Below are positions 34,708 to 42,489 of a stretch of DNA of 64,000 nucleotides, in pieces. A program made the translations under genes and the position numbers. Where the stretch lies: NCBI GenBank assembly GCA_021373115.1, contig JAJFTI010000014.1, positions 1 through 64,000 on the forward strand, given 5' to 3'. Within the stretch, counting starts at the first letter, position 1; each line of letters begins with the position of its first letter. This DNA comes from Eubacteriales bacterium (lineage in GTDB: Bacteria; Bacillota; Clostridia; Christensenellales; CAG-138). The notes beneath the pieces are model-generated. The model made no database searches and was not told where the DNA came from. It was given only the letters and a program-made list of their open reading frames with translations.

Positions 34708-35562
34708 ATGAACGTCTGTCAGCACCCGCCGTCGATCCGGCGAAAAACAAAGTCGAAACGCCTGCTCTCTGTCCTGCTGCTCGTCGCGGAGCTGTATCTG
34801 CTGATCAATATTGGAGGGAAATACCGCATTGTGACCCGCGAATACGAAATAACCGATCCGCGCATCCGCCTTGAAACCCGTCTTTGCGTGGTCAGCGATT
34901 TACACGGCGCGCGCTACGGCAGCGGCCAGAACGATCTTCTGCTCGCAATTGAACAAACACACCCGGATGTCGTTCTTCTGCTTGGCGACCTCTTTGACCA
35001 GCACGGAAGGAACGCCAATACACTGACGCTGCTTCGCGCATTATCCGGCCGTTATCCCTGCTATTTCATTCTCGGCAACCACGAGTATAAAGCCGGCCCC
35101 ATCGAACAGGTTCGCGGTTTGATCCGTCGGGCGGGCATTCCGGTTCTCGCGGGAGAATCCGTTCTGTTGGATTCCGGCGTCCGAATCTACGGAATTGACG
35201 ATGGTCGCGGCGGGAAATACCGGCAGTTCATGCAGATTTCAAAAGCGGCCCGAATGCGCAGCGACGACGAATATTCCGTTCTCGCCATCCATGTCCCGAA
35301 CGGCGTGGAATCCTATCTCGATTACGGATTTAACCTGATGCTTTCCGGCCATACGCACGGTGGGCAAATGATCATCCCCGGCTTGCTGAACGGCCTGTAC
35401 GCACCCGGCCAGGGGTTCTTTCCCAAATACGCCGGCGGCCGGTACGACCTTGAAGCCACAACGCTGATCATCAGCCGCGGGCTTGCGCGAAAACCGCGCT
35501 GGCTGCCGCGTGTCTGCAATCCGCCGGAGCTGGTGCTTGTCGATCTAAAGCCGGTGCAATAA
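34708..35562 (+). CDS. Membrane-anchored calcineurin-like metallophosphoesterase (YkuE/YaeI type)
   Basis: A 284-residue protein. A basic N-terminus and one membrane helix (about 18-35) precede a phosphoesterase domain with all metal motifs: VVSDLHGARYG, LLGDLFDQHG, ILGNHEYKAG, LAIHVPNG and LSGHTHGGQ. The YaeI/YkuE group acts on lipid-linked or extracellular phosphoesters; the substrate here is unknown. There is no Shine-Dalgarno sequence. The -10 box ends 7 nt before the ATG, so the mRNA should be leaderless. It is followed by a terminator. Confidence 0.92.
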   Translation: MNVCQHPPSIRRKTKSKRLLSVLLLVAELYLLINIGGKYRIVTREYEITDPRIRLETRLCVVSDLHGARYGSGQNDLLLAIEQTHPDVVLLLGDLFDQHGRNANTLTLLRALSGRYPCYFILGNHEYKAGPIEQVRGLIRRAGIPVLAGESVLLDSGVRIYGIDDGRGGKYRQFMQISKAARMRSDDEYSVLAIHVPNGVESYLDYGFNLMLSGHTHGGQMIIPGLLNGLYAPGQGFFPKYAGGRYDLEATTLIISRGLARKPRWLPRVCNPPELVLVDLKPVQ

Positions 35563-35566
35563 TAAA

Positions 35567-35597
35567 CGGGACGTCCCATCCGGTTCGTCCCGCGTTT
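35567..35597 (+). terminator. Terminator of the phosphoesterase gene
   Basis: CGGGACG pairs with CGTCCCG around a 12-nt loop, followed by CGTTTT. Confidence 0.75.
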
Positions 35598-35663
35598 TCT
35601 GAATCTCATGACAGGAAAATGGAACGCGCCTTACGGTTCGTCCCGCTTTCTTCTCAACAAATC

Positions 35664-36206
35664 TTATTCGTAATACTTCACAACGTCCTCAATCGGCTTT
35701 CGCTGCTTTGTTCGCAGTTTATCCGTCTTTGCGTACCCGACGGCAAGAACCAACCGCACGCGCTCCGTTTTGGTAAGTCCAAAGAGCTCGCGAATCTTCA
35801 GCTCGTTGTGCCAGCCGATCACGCATGTGGAAAGCCCCTGTTCCGCTGCCGCATAGCAGAACTGGGACGCGGAAAATCCAATGTCGATCGGCGCAAAGTC
35901 CTGATCCTTCAACCTCTGTGAGGCCGATACCTTCAAAACCGTCGCTTCCTGAACGACCACGGCAAACGCGTTGCATGCATTGAGGAACTTGTTCATGCCA
36001 AGCTCCTGCATCATCGGGCGGAGCTGTGCGGCCAGTTCCGGGTTCGTCACAATTAAATATTTCCAGGGCTGGCCGTTACAAGCGGAGGGCGCAAGCCAGG
36101 CGGCTTCCGCACAGCGCGTCAGCTTTTCCTTTTCAACGATGCGTTCCGGATCGAAATTCCGGCAGCTTTCGCGTCGCTTAACCAAATCAAAATAATCGCT
36201 CATCAT
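35664..36206 (-). CDS. Nitroreductase family protein
   Basis: A 180-residue FMN-dependent oxidoreductase. The N-terminal RRESCRNFDPERIVEKEKL and the WLAPSACNGQPWKYLIV segment form the typical FMN-binding part; IDIGFSASQFCYAAAEQG is the dimer-interface helix. It probably reduces nitro or quinone-like compounds with NAD(P)H; the natural substrate is unknown. It starts inside the end of the HD-domain gene (4-nt overlap), so the two form an operon. Confidence 0.9.
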   Translation of the reverse strand: MMSDYFDLVKRRESCRNFDPERIVEKEKLTRCAEAAWLAPSACNGQPWKYLIVTNPELAAQLRPMMQELGMNKFLNACNAFAVVVQEATVLKVSASQRLKDQDFAPIDIGFSASQFCYAAAEQGLSTCVIGWHNELKIRELFGLTKTERVRLVLAVGYAKTDKLRTKQRKPIEDVVKYYE

Positions 36207-36775
36207 CGGTTCTCCTTTGCGTGTTTGATCTTTTCCTTCGTATCTTCCAGCATCAGCTCACGCAGCGCCCGCAGATAAGGAAACTCCGATGCGTTCTCCA
36301 TCCCGTAGGTCTGCTGCAAATCATACTCGAGCGGAATCCATGTCGAAATGTCGCTTTCGTTGTGCTGAATCACTGCTTCCATCTTGTCCAGCGCTTTATA
36401 CAGCCGTGCTTCCGTCGTTTCGAGCGCATCCATCTCGGCAAACAGCGCTGTCAGCTCAGCGTACTGTGGATCCGGCAATTCGGAAAGCAATGCGCCGACC
36501 GCGTCCACCTCGGTCTTTTCATGATCTTTGGTCTTGAGAAACGACGGAATATCGCCCGTCACCGCCTCGCCAAAGTCATGAATCAGGCACATGCGGATCA
36601 GTTTGTTTCCGTCAAGTTCCGGAAATTCGGGCAGAATTAACAGCGCAAGCACCGCAAGCCGCCAGGAGTGCGCGGCAACGCTTTCCTGAACCCCGCCGGC
36701 GGTTATACTATGCCTGCCGTTCGTTTTCAGGCATTCCAACTTTCGTAAAAAACCCAGTAATTCTCTCTGTTGCAT
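36203..36775 (-). CDS. HD-domain hydrolase (YfbR-like, probable deoxynucleotidase)
   Basis: A 190-residue HD-superfamily phosphohydrolase. Metal residues are visible in AAHSWRLAVLALL, IHDFGEAVTGDIPSF and the later Glu-rich helix, close to YfbR 5'-deoxynucleotidase. I place the start at the ATG at 36775 (MQQRELLGFLRKL), because family members begin this way and GGAGAGG precedes it. A longer frame from 36832 overlaps a likely -10 box (TATGAT). It is co-translated with the nitroreductase gene. Confidence 0.85.
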   Translation of the reverse strand: MQQRELLGFLRKLECLKTNGRHSITAGGVQESVAAHSWRLAVLALLILPEFPELDGNKLIRMCLIHDFGEAVTGDIPSFLKTKDHEKTEVDAVGALLSELPDPQYAELTALFAEMDALETTEARLYKALDKMEAVIQHNESDISTWIPLEYDLQQTYGMENASEFPYLRALRELMLEDTKEKIKHAKENR

Positions 36776-36876
36776 GCCTCTCCACCCGTCTTTTCCGAAA
36801 TGGCTTTCCAACCAAGCCGTTTTATCGATCATAGCACATCCATTCCGTCTTGAAAACGCAAGTTTGAAAAAAGTGC

Positions 36877-36907
36877 TTGACTCTCTCGCTGCGTCATGGT
36901 TTATCCT
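36877..36907 (+). promoter_or_regulatory. MerR-type promoter with a 19-bp spacer
   Basis: TTGACT (36877-36882) and TATCCT (36902-36907) are separated by 19 bp. Over-long spacers are the hallmark of promoters activated by MerR-family proteins through DNA distortion, and the gene read from it encodes one. Self-activation is therefore likely. Confidence 0.7.
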
Positions 36908-36930
36908 ACTTTCAGGAGGTGAGCGAATCC

Positions 36931-37674
36931 ATGCGGCTTTCCATTGGCTCGCTGAGCAAGCTTTCCGGCGTTTCCATCCGCGCGCTGCGCCACTACGACC
37001 AGATCGGCCTGCTGCATCCCAGCGAGACTGCCGAGTCAGGGTATCGTTTTTACGACGACGCAGCCGTTGAACGTCTCTGGCAGATTCTTTTTTACCGTGA
37101 ACTGGACGTTCCTCTTCGGGAGATTGCCGGAATTCTCTCTTCGCCCAGCTTCAACCGCGAACGCGCGCTGCTCGAGCACAGGGCCCTGCTCGAACGAAAA
37201 CGCGAACGGCTGGACCGGCTGATTTCGCTTGTTTCCAATGCACTGAAAGGAGAAACCAATATGGAATTCAAACCGTTCGATACCAGCGAAATCGACGCGC
37301 TGCGCGAGCAGTATGCCGAAGAAGCGAAAACGCGCTGGGGTGAAACGGAAGCCTACCGCGAGAGCGCCTGGCGTACCGCAAAGTTTACCAGCGAGGATTT
37401 CGCCCGTATACAAGAGCAATCCGCCGTGATTTTTCGAGAATTTGCCGCGTTGGTCGGCACAGATCCGAAAGACGTGCGGGTGCAGGCGCTGGTCAAGCGC
37501 TGGCAGGCGCTCATCAGCGAGAGTTATTACTTCTGCACAGACGGAATTCTGGCTTGCCTCGGGCAGATGTATCTTGCCGACGAACGCTTTACAAAAAATC
37601 TGGACCAGTTCGGCGCGGGTACGGCTAAACTCATGTCGGATGCGATCGCCGCTTACTGCGGCGAGCCGAAGTAG
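36931..37674 (+). CDS. TipA-like MerR family regulator with a drug-recognition domain
   Basis: A 247-residue regulator. The N-terminal MerR helix-turn-helix (SIGSLSKLSGVSIRALRHYD, residues about 4-23, then GYRFYDD) and a coiled-coil dimerisation helix (about 75-110) are followed by a TipAS-type domain (about 125-247), which in TipA binds thiopeptide antibiotics. An internal ATG (37261) after AAAGGAG could give the ligand domain alone, as TipAS is made from tipA. The ATG at 36931 follows AGGAGGTGA. The promoter has a 19-bp spacer. It converges on the AbrB-ABC operon. Confidence 0.92.
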   Translation: MRLSIGSLSKLSGVSIRALRHYDQIGLLHPSETAESGYRFYDDAAVERLWQILFYRELDVPLREIAGILSSPSFNRERALLEHRALLERKRERLDRLISLVSNALKGETNMEFKPFDTSEIDALREQYAEEAKTRWGETEAYRESAWRTAKFTSEDFARIQEQSAVIFREFAALVGTDPKDVRVQALVKRWQALISESYYFCTDGILACLGQMYLADERFTKNLDQFGAGTAKLMSDAIAAYCGEPK

Positions 37675-37689
37675 CGCATGTACAGCGAA

Positions 37690-37719
37690 AAAACGGCGCG
37701 GATTCATCCGCGCCGTTTT
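37690..37719. terminator. Bidirectional terminator
   Basis: Perfect 13-bp stem AAAACGGCGCGGA / TCCGCGCCGTTTT with a 4-nt loop between the MerR gene and the ABC permease gene. Confidence 0.93.
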
Positions 37720-37738
37720 GTATGCCGTCAGGCGATGC

Positions 37739-38479
37739 TTATACATTGTCCCGATGCATCTTTTTTTGGAACGCGAACACGGCAAGCACCAGCACCGCGA
37801 GCGCATAGGCGATTACCCACCAAAGGTGCGGCAGAATTGCGCCATAGTCCCCCGCCATTGCCGCGCGCCCCGCTTCCACCGCGCGCGCAAAGGGAAGCGC
37901 ATAGGAGATGGATTTGAACGCGCCGCCAACAAGATTGAGATCAAACCAGGTGCCGCTGAGCCATGCGGAGAGATTGGTCAGCAGCGCGCCGCAGATTCCG
38001 CCCACCTGTTTATCGTTGAACACGCTGCCGCAAAGCAGGCCGATGCCTATAAAGAGCAGCGCGGCCGGCAAAGCAACAACGATCGCGAGCAGCACATTCG
38101 GCGTGAGCTTTAGCCCCAGTAATGCCGCCGTTGCATAGCACAGCGCCGTTTGCAGAAGCGCCATCGGCAAGAGCGGCAGCGTATAGCCGAGAATATAATC
38201 CGCTGCGCGCATGGGTGACGCAAAGAGTCGCATTAAAAACGAAGTCGTCCGGTCTTTGCTGATCAGCGTTGCCGAAAACAGAGAGATAAAGGAAAGCCCA
38301 AACACCGCGATACCCGGCGTCAGCCGATCCAGTTCGAAAAGGTTCACAGGGATATTGCGCTGAATCGCGGTGAGCAGCAGCAGCAGAACGACCGGAAAAC
38401 CAAGCCCGAACGCAATATTCAGCGGATCTCGCAGCATTTCCTTCGTGTTTCGAATACAGAAAGCATTTCGCGCGTTCAT
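37739..38479 (-). CDS. ABC-2 type transporter permease
   Basis: A 246-residue membrane protein with six predicted helices, typical of DrrB/ABC-2 exporter permeases (MNARNAFCIRNTKEMLRDPLN at the start; SFISLFSATLISKDRTTSFLMRL in the middle). Its start overlaps the ATPase stop by 4 nt. With the ATPase it should form a homodimeric exporter for an unknown compound, possibly a drug; the neighbouring TipA-like regulator is consistent with that but transcribed in the opposite direction. Confidence 0.9.
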   Translation of the reverse strand: MNARNAFCIRNTKEMLRDPLNIAFGLGFPVVLLLLLTAIQRNIPVNLFELDRLTPGIAVFGLSFISLFSATLISKDRTTSFLMRLFASPMRAADYILGYTLPLLPMALLQTALCYATAALLGLKLTPNVLLAIVVALPAALLFIGIGLLCGSVFNDKQVGGICGALLTNLSAWLSGTWFDLNLVGGAFKSISYALPFARAVEAGRAAMAGDYGAILPHLWWVIAYALAVLVLAVFAFQKKMHRDNV

Positions 38480-39219
38480 GCGATCGCCTCCGTTTCCGTT
38501 TCGGTTGCCAGTGCGATAAACGCATCCTCAAAGGATTTTGCGCCCGTCTGCGCAATTAGCTCCTGTACCGTTCCAATGGCAACCAGTTTCCCCTTTGCCA
38601 TAACGCCAACACGATCGGACAGCGCTTCCACCTCTTCCAGATAGTGCGTGGTCAGGATAATCGTCACCCTGCCCTTAAGTTTCCGCAGAACCGCCCAGAG
38701 CTCCCGCCGCGCGATCACGTCCAGCCCGAGCGTCGGTTCGTCAAGAAACAGAATCTTCGGTTCGCTGATCAGCGCCATGCCAATGCTCAGCCTGCGCTGC
38801 ATGCCGCCGGAGAGTGTCTTCGCCCTTGCTTTCGCCACCTCGGCCAAACCGAGCCGCTCCATGATCTCCACTGCTTTCTCCCTCGCCTGAGCGGCACCCG
38901 CGCCATAGATGCGCGCCATGAGCGCAAGGTTCTCGCCCACGTTCAAATTCCGCGCTACGGCCGTCTCCTGCGGCGAGATACCGTTGTGCGCCTTCGCATG
39001 CTGCGGATCCTTGCGGATGCTGTCCCCCAGAAGCATCGCGTCCCCGGCGGTTGGAAGCGTCAGCCCGGCGAGCATCTTGATCGTCGTCGTTTTTCCCGCA
39101 CCATTCACCCCAAGCAACGCAAACAGCTCGCCTTCTCCAACGGAGAGGTTCAGCCCGCTGACCGCCGTTTTCGCGCCATAATTCTTGGTTAATTGAATCG
39201 CTTCAATTGCGTTTCCCAT
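38476..39219 (-). CDS. ABC transporter ATP-binding protein (exporter type)
   Basis: A 247-residue ATPase with Walker A GVNGAGKTTT, signature LSGGMQRRLSIG, Walker B ILFLDEPTLGLD and the switch His in TTHYLEE. It is of the DrrA/CcmA type that pairs with ABC-2 permeases. AAGGAGG lies upstream of the ATG, and the gene follows the AbrB-like regulator by 27 nt, forming an abrB-ATPase-permease operon. Confidence 0.94.
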   Translation of the reverse strand: MGNAIEAIQLTKNYGAKTAVSGLNLSVGEGELFALLGVNGAGKTTTIKMLAGLTLPTAGDAMLLGDSIRKDPQHAKAHNGISPQETAVARNLNVGENLALMARIYGAGAAQAREKAVEIMERLGLAEVAKARAKTLSGGMQRRLSIGMALISEPKILFLDEPTLGLDVIARRELWAVLRKLKGRVTIILTTHYLEEVEALSDRVGVMAKGKLVAIGTVQELIAQTGAKSFEDAFIALATETETEAIA

Positions 39220-39246
39220 TGTTTGTCTCGTTCCTCCTTTTTCTTG

Positions 39247-39549
39247 CTATTCGTCCGCGCGCTTCTGCGCGAGATTCTTGATCTCTTCAAATGCTTCTTC
39301 TCCGGTTAACGGCGGTTTTCCTTCCGGCATATCCGGCGACTGTTTCTGCATAAAAATCGCGTCCGAAATCAGCGCCAGAAACGCGTCGTTCTTCATGAGC
39401 GCAAGACCGGTTGCCTCGTCGCCTAAAACAACAAGGCTGTCCCCCGGCTGGATATCAAAGATCGACCGCGCGCCTTTCGGGATTACGATCTGCCCCTTTT
39501 CCCCTACGCGGACAGTGCCGAACAGGTGTTTCCCTTTTGGACCTTCCAT
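39247..39549 (-). CDS. AbrB/SpoVT family transcriptional regulator
   Basis: A 100-residue protein. The swapped-hairpin AbrB DNA-binding domain covers about residues 8-52 (GTVRVGEKGQIVIPKGARSI, then FDIQPGDSLVVLGD). The C-terminal half is a helical tail of unknown role. The ATG at 39549 is chosen for its AAGGAG ribosome binding site; the longer frame to 39594 runs through a palindrome in the leader. It probably controls its own operon, which includes the ABC exporter. Confidence 0.9.
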   Translation of the reverse strand: MEGPKGKHLFGTVRVGEKGQIVIPKGARSIFDIQPGDSLVVLGDEATGLALMKNDAFLALISDAIFMQKQSPDMPEGKPPLTGEEAFEEIKNLAQKRADE

Positions 39550-39570
39550 GCGTTGCTCCTTTGTGCGACA

Positions 39571-39588
39571 AGTATGACATTTCATACT
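39571..39588. promoter_or_regulatory. Candidate operator in the abrB-ABC leader
   Basis: Inverted repeat AGTATG-N6-CATACT lies about 10-27 nt downstream of the expected transcription start and about 21 nt upstream of the regulator's ATG. It could bind the AbrB-like protein or form a small mRNA hairpin. Confidence 0.45.
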
Positions 39589-39603
39589 TTTCATTCAGGA
39601 TAT

Positions 39604-39632
39604 GTTATACGCCTGCCCGCCCCGTCTGTCAA
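39604..39632 (-). promoter_or_regulatory. Promoter of the abrB-ABC exporter operon
   Basis: TTGACA (39632-39627), 17-bp spacer, TATAAC (39609-39604). Confidence 0.82.
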
Positions 39633-39648
39633 GAGGGCGGGCGCAAAA

Positions 39649-39674
39649 AAGGCGTCCCGTTTCCGAAACGCCTT
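39649..39674 (-). terminator. mntP terminator
   Basis: AAGGCGT pairs with ACGCCTT on the minus strand, followed by a run of six T. Confidence 0.75.
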
Positions 39675-39691
39675 ATCCTCTGCGCGATGTT

Positions 39692-40264
39692 TCAGCCAAA
39701 CACGCCCAAGTGCTCGAGCAGAATGCGAAGCCCGATCAGTACCAGCACGACCCCTCCGGCGAGCGTCGCCTTGTTTTGATATTTCGCGCCGAATCTCTGA
39801 CCAATCCAGACGCCGCCAATGGAAAGCAGGCAGGTCGTCACCCCGATGCAGACGACGGAGGGCACAATCTGCACTTTGAGAAATGCGAACGATATGCCGA
39901 CCGCAAGCGCGTCGATGCTGGTTGCAAATGAAAGGCCCACCAATTCTTTCAAGTTGAGCTTGTCTTCGCAGGCACAGGCTTCTTCCTCACCGCCCTTGCG
40001 TGAATCGTAAATCATCTTGCCGCCGATGATTGCGAGCAGCGCAAATACGATCCAGTGATCGACGCCGGTAATCAGCTTTTCAAACTGCCTGCCGAGCAGC
40101 CAGCCGAGCAGCGGCATCGCCGCCTGAAACCCGCCGAAAAAAAGCCCGATCGTCATCGCGTGTTTCCAGTTAAGCTTACGCATGCCCAGGCCTTTGCAGG
40201 TCGAAACGGCAAACGCATCCATCGACAGCGCCACCGCCGTCAGCATCAGTTCCACAAATGTCAT
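39692..40264 (-). CDS. mntP: Manganese efflux pump MntP
   Basis: A 190-residue membrane protein with six predicted helices in two related halves. The conserved Asp motifs are ALSMDAFAVSTCKG (first half) and FATSIDALAVGISFAF (second half). A cytoplasmic His/Cys/Glu-poor loop with EEEACACED lies between. It exports excess Mn(II). The ATG at 40264 is the family-typical start (MTFVELML); AAGGA lies 12 nt upstream. I looked for a yybP-ykoY manganese riboswitch in the leader (about 95 nt) and did not find its core motifs. Confidence 0.94.
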   Translation of the reverse strand: MTFVELMLTAVALSMDAFAVSTCKGLGMRKLNWKHAMTIGLFFGGFQAAMPLLGWLLGRQFEKLITGVDHWIVFALLAIIGGKMIYDSRKGGEEEACACEDKLNLKELVGLSFATSIDALAVGISFAFLKVQIVPSVVCIGVTTCLLSIGGVWIGQRFGAKYQNKATLAGGVVLVLIGLRILLEHLGVFG

Positions 40265-40366
40265 GCTTTCGAGGTTTCCTTCCGTGAATAACGCAGCTTT
40301 TATATGAACGGTTTCACGCTCCCCCGACTCCTCCGGGATGCGCCCTGCGTTTTGCATATCCGCATT

Positions 40367-40395
40367 ATTATAATCACAGTCTCTTCACTTTACAA
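40367..40395 (-). promoter_or_regulatory. mntP promoter
   Basis: TTGTAA (40395-40390), 17-bp spacer, TATAAT (40372-40367). The -35 element overlaps, on the other strand, the -35 of the divergent permease gene. Confidence 0.8.
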
Positions 40396-40417
40396 GTTTT
40401 AAACGCCGTGATAGAGT
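40389..40417 (+). promoter_or_regulatory. Promoter of the AI-2E family permease gene
   Basis: TTTACA (40389-40394), 17-bp spacer, TAGAGT (40412-40417). It shares five base pairs of its -35 hexamer with the mntP promoter, so one polymerase should exclude the other. Confidence 0.6.
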
Positions 40418-40440
40418 AATTTCCAGAAACGAGGTCCAGC

Positions 40441-41661
40441 ATGAAACTCGAAAAAAGAAAACAATTCATTGTCAATTTTCTCTATTTCGCCATCATCCTC
40501 GGCGCAATCGTGCTTCTCACGCGCTACGCGCTCGGCGCGCTGATGCCGTTCGTCATCGCCCTGCTCGTATCGCTGTTGCTGAAGCCCGCCGTTGCGCTGT
40601 TTCACGAAAAGTTGAAAGTGCCGCGCGGCATCGGGGGCATCGTACTCGTCGTACTCTTCTATGCGTTGATCGGATTTCTGCTCGCCATTATCGGCGTTCA
40701 GCTCTTTTCCGCGGCAAAATCGTTTTTCCTGCTGCTTCCTTCGCTGTATATCGATGTGATCGCGCCTTGGTTCAGCAACCTTTTTGCGTCCCTGCAAACG
40801 TTCGTCGGGAAGCTCGACCCGGATACCGCGGCGGCTTACAACGCCGTCGTTTCCAATGTAACGACCTCGCTCGGCGACACGGTGGTCAATGTTTCGAAGC
40901 AAGTGGTCGGATGGGTTACGAACCTGACGCTGAAAACACCCGGCTTCCTGCTCAAACTTTTGATTACCGTGATCGCCACGATCTTTCTGACCGTCGATTT
41001 TCCAAAGATCAAGGCGTTTGTCATGCGCCAGCTCTCCGTGCGCATGCGGGACCTCTTTCACAACGCGCGCGTTCAGCTCGGGCACACGCTCTGGAGCTAC
41101 ACCCGCTCCTATGCGCTGATCCTCATCATTACCTTCACTGAAATCGCGCTTGGGCTCTCCATCATCGGCGCTGATAACGCGCTCGGTATTGCAATCGTCA
41201 TTGCGCTGTTCGATATCCTGCCCGTGGTCGGAAGCGGTCTTGTTCTGCTGCCCTGGACGATTTTCACGCTGTTTTCCGGCGACCTGAAAACCGGAATCGG
41301 GCTTGGAATCCTCTATATCGTCGTCATTGTCGTCCGGCAGATCATGGAGCCGAAAATCGTTGGCGACCGCGTTGGTCTGCATCCGCTCGTAACGCTGTTG
41401 AGTATGGTGCTCGGCACGTATCTGTTCGGCGGAATCGGTTTGCTGGGCTTGCCCATTACCGTCGCCCTGCTACACGCGCTGAACAAGCAGGGCGCAATTC
41501 ACCTGTATAAACTCCTCGACGACAATGCCGATGGGTCAGAAGCCGCAGCCGGTTCCGATTCGCCGCAAACATCCTCCGGCGTCGTACCCGCGCCGGAACA
41601 TGAACAGCCTATTGACGAAAAGCCAAAACGAAGCGCAAAGCGCGCTCCGAAAAAACAGTAA
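40441..41661 (+). CDS. AI-2E family transporter (TqsA/PerM-like)
   Basis: A 406-residue membrane protein with about eight helices. It shows the family block GSGLVLLPWTIFTLFSGDLKTG and the later IMEPKIVGDRVGLHPLV. Members are linked to autoinducer-2 export, sodium/proton exchange or other small-molecule transport, so the substrate stays open. The last about 55 residues form a charged cytoplasmic tail. A GAGG ribosome binding site lies before the ATG. It is divergent from mntP, with overlapping promoters. Confidence 0.9.
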   Translation: MKLEKRKQFIVNFLYFAIILGAIVLLTRYALGALMPFVIALLVSLLLKPAVALFHEKLKVPRGIGGIVLVVLFYALIGFLLAIIGVQLFSAAKSFFLLLPSLYIDVIAPWFSNLFASLQTFVGKLDPDTAAAYNAVVSNVTTSLGDTVVNVSKQVVGWVTNLTLKTPGFLLKLLITVIATIFLTVDFPKIKAFVMRQLSVRMRDLFHNARVQLGHTLWSYTRSYALILIITFTEIALGLSIIGADNALGIAIVIALFDILPVVGSGLVLLPWTIFTLFSGDLKTGIGLGILYIVVIVVRQIMEPKIVGDRVGLHPLVTLLSMVLGTYLFGGIGLLGLPITVALLHALNKQGAIHLYKLLDDNADGSEAAAGSDSPQTSSGVVPAPEHEQPIDEKPKRSAKRAPKKQ

Positions 41662-41701
41662 CGATATATAATTCTCTCCCTATAGAAAGAAGGCTTCCAT
41701 T

Positions 41702-42430
41702 TTGGTAAAAATTCTGGCGCACCGCGGGTTTTCGTCCCGCTATCCGGAGAATTCCATGCTCGCGTTCGAACGCGCGCTCGCGCTTGGCGCGGATGGTGCG
41801 GAATTCGACGTACAACTCTCGAAGGACGGCGTTCCGGTCGTGTTTCACGACGAAAGCCTTCTCCGTATCACCGGCACGGACGCGCTCGTAAAGGACCTCT
41901 CCTGCGAAGAACTGAAGCGGTTTGACATCTCTTATCGGTTCAAGGGCGAGTGTCCACCGCAGCGCATTCCAACGCTGGAGGAATACTTCTCGCTCGTTCG
42001 GGATCGCCGGTTTCTGAACAACATCGAGCTGAAAACCGCCATTTTCGAGTACGACGGTATTGAGCAAATCGTGATTGATCTCGCGCGCAAGTTCGGTCTG
42101 AGCGACCGCGTCATCCTTTCTTCCTTCAACCATTATTCGCTCCTGCGCTGCAAGGCGCTCGCGCCGGAGCTGCCCTGCGGGCTGCTCTACGAATGCCGGA
42201 TTGCCGAACCGCAGGATTATGCCGGAAAACTCGGCATGGAATATCTGCATCCCGATTACCGGTTTTTAAGCGATATGGAACTGGATAAATATGAACTTGC
42301 GGGAATCAAGACCAGCCCGTGGACGGTCGATCGCGAAGCCGATATCCGGTATCTGCTGAAACAAGCGAACATCTTCGCGCTTATCACCAATAAACCCGAT
42401 CTGGCGCTCGCCATTCGAAACGGTAAGTAA
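41702..42430 (+). CDS. Cytoplasmic glycerophosphodiester phosphodiesterase
   Basis: A 242-residue GDPD-fold enzyme without signal peptide. Catalytic motifs: ILAHRGFSSRYPENS (His/Arg), GAEFDVQLSKDG (Glu/Asp) and VVFHDESL (His). It hydrolyses glycerophosphodiesters to glycerol-3-phosphate and an alcohol. It starts with TTG at 41702 (AGAAGG upstream), 40 nt after the permease gene, and probably shares its transcript. A second, membrane-anchored GDPD is encoded at 61720-62538. Confidence 0.93.
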   Translation: MVKILAHRGFSSRYPENSMLAFERALALGADGAEFDVQLSKDGVPVVFHDESLLRITGTDALVKDLSCEELKRFDISYRFKGECPPQRIPTLEEYFSLVRDRRFLNNIELKTAIFEYDGIEQIVIDLARKFGLSDRVILSSFNHYSLLRCKALAPELPCGLLYECRIAEPQDYAGKLGMEYLHPDYRFLSDMELDKYELAGIKTSPWTVDREADIRYLLKQANIFALITNKPDLALAIRNGK

Positions 42431-42489
42431 CCCTTTCAGAACGGATAAGGCCGGCGGATTTCACTCCGTCGGTCTATTAAGTTGCTCTC

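Noticed and set aside
40265..40366. yybP-ykoY manganese riboswitch before mntP
   Set aside because: The leader was searched for the conserved GGGGAGUAG-type and UCAAUACUUCU-type blocks; neither is present.
40399..41382. 327-codon minus-strand frame
   Set aside because: Antisense to the AI-2E family permease; the charged, repetitive composition is typical of shadow frames.
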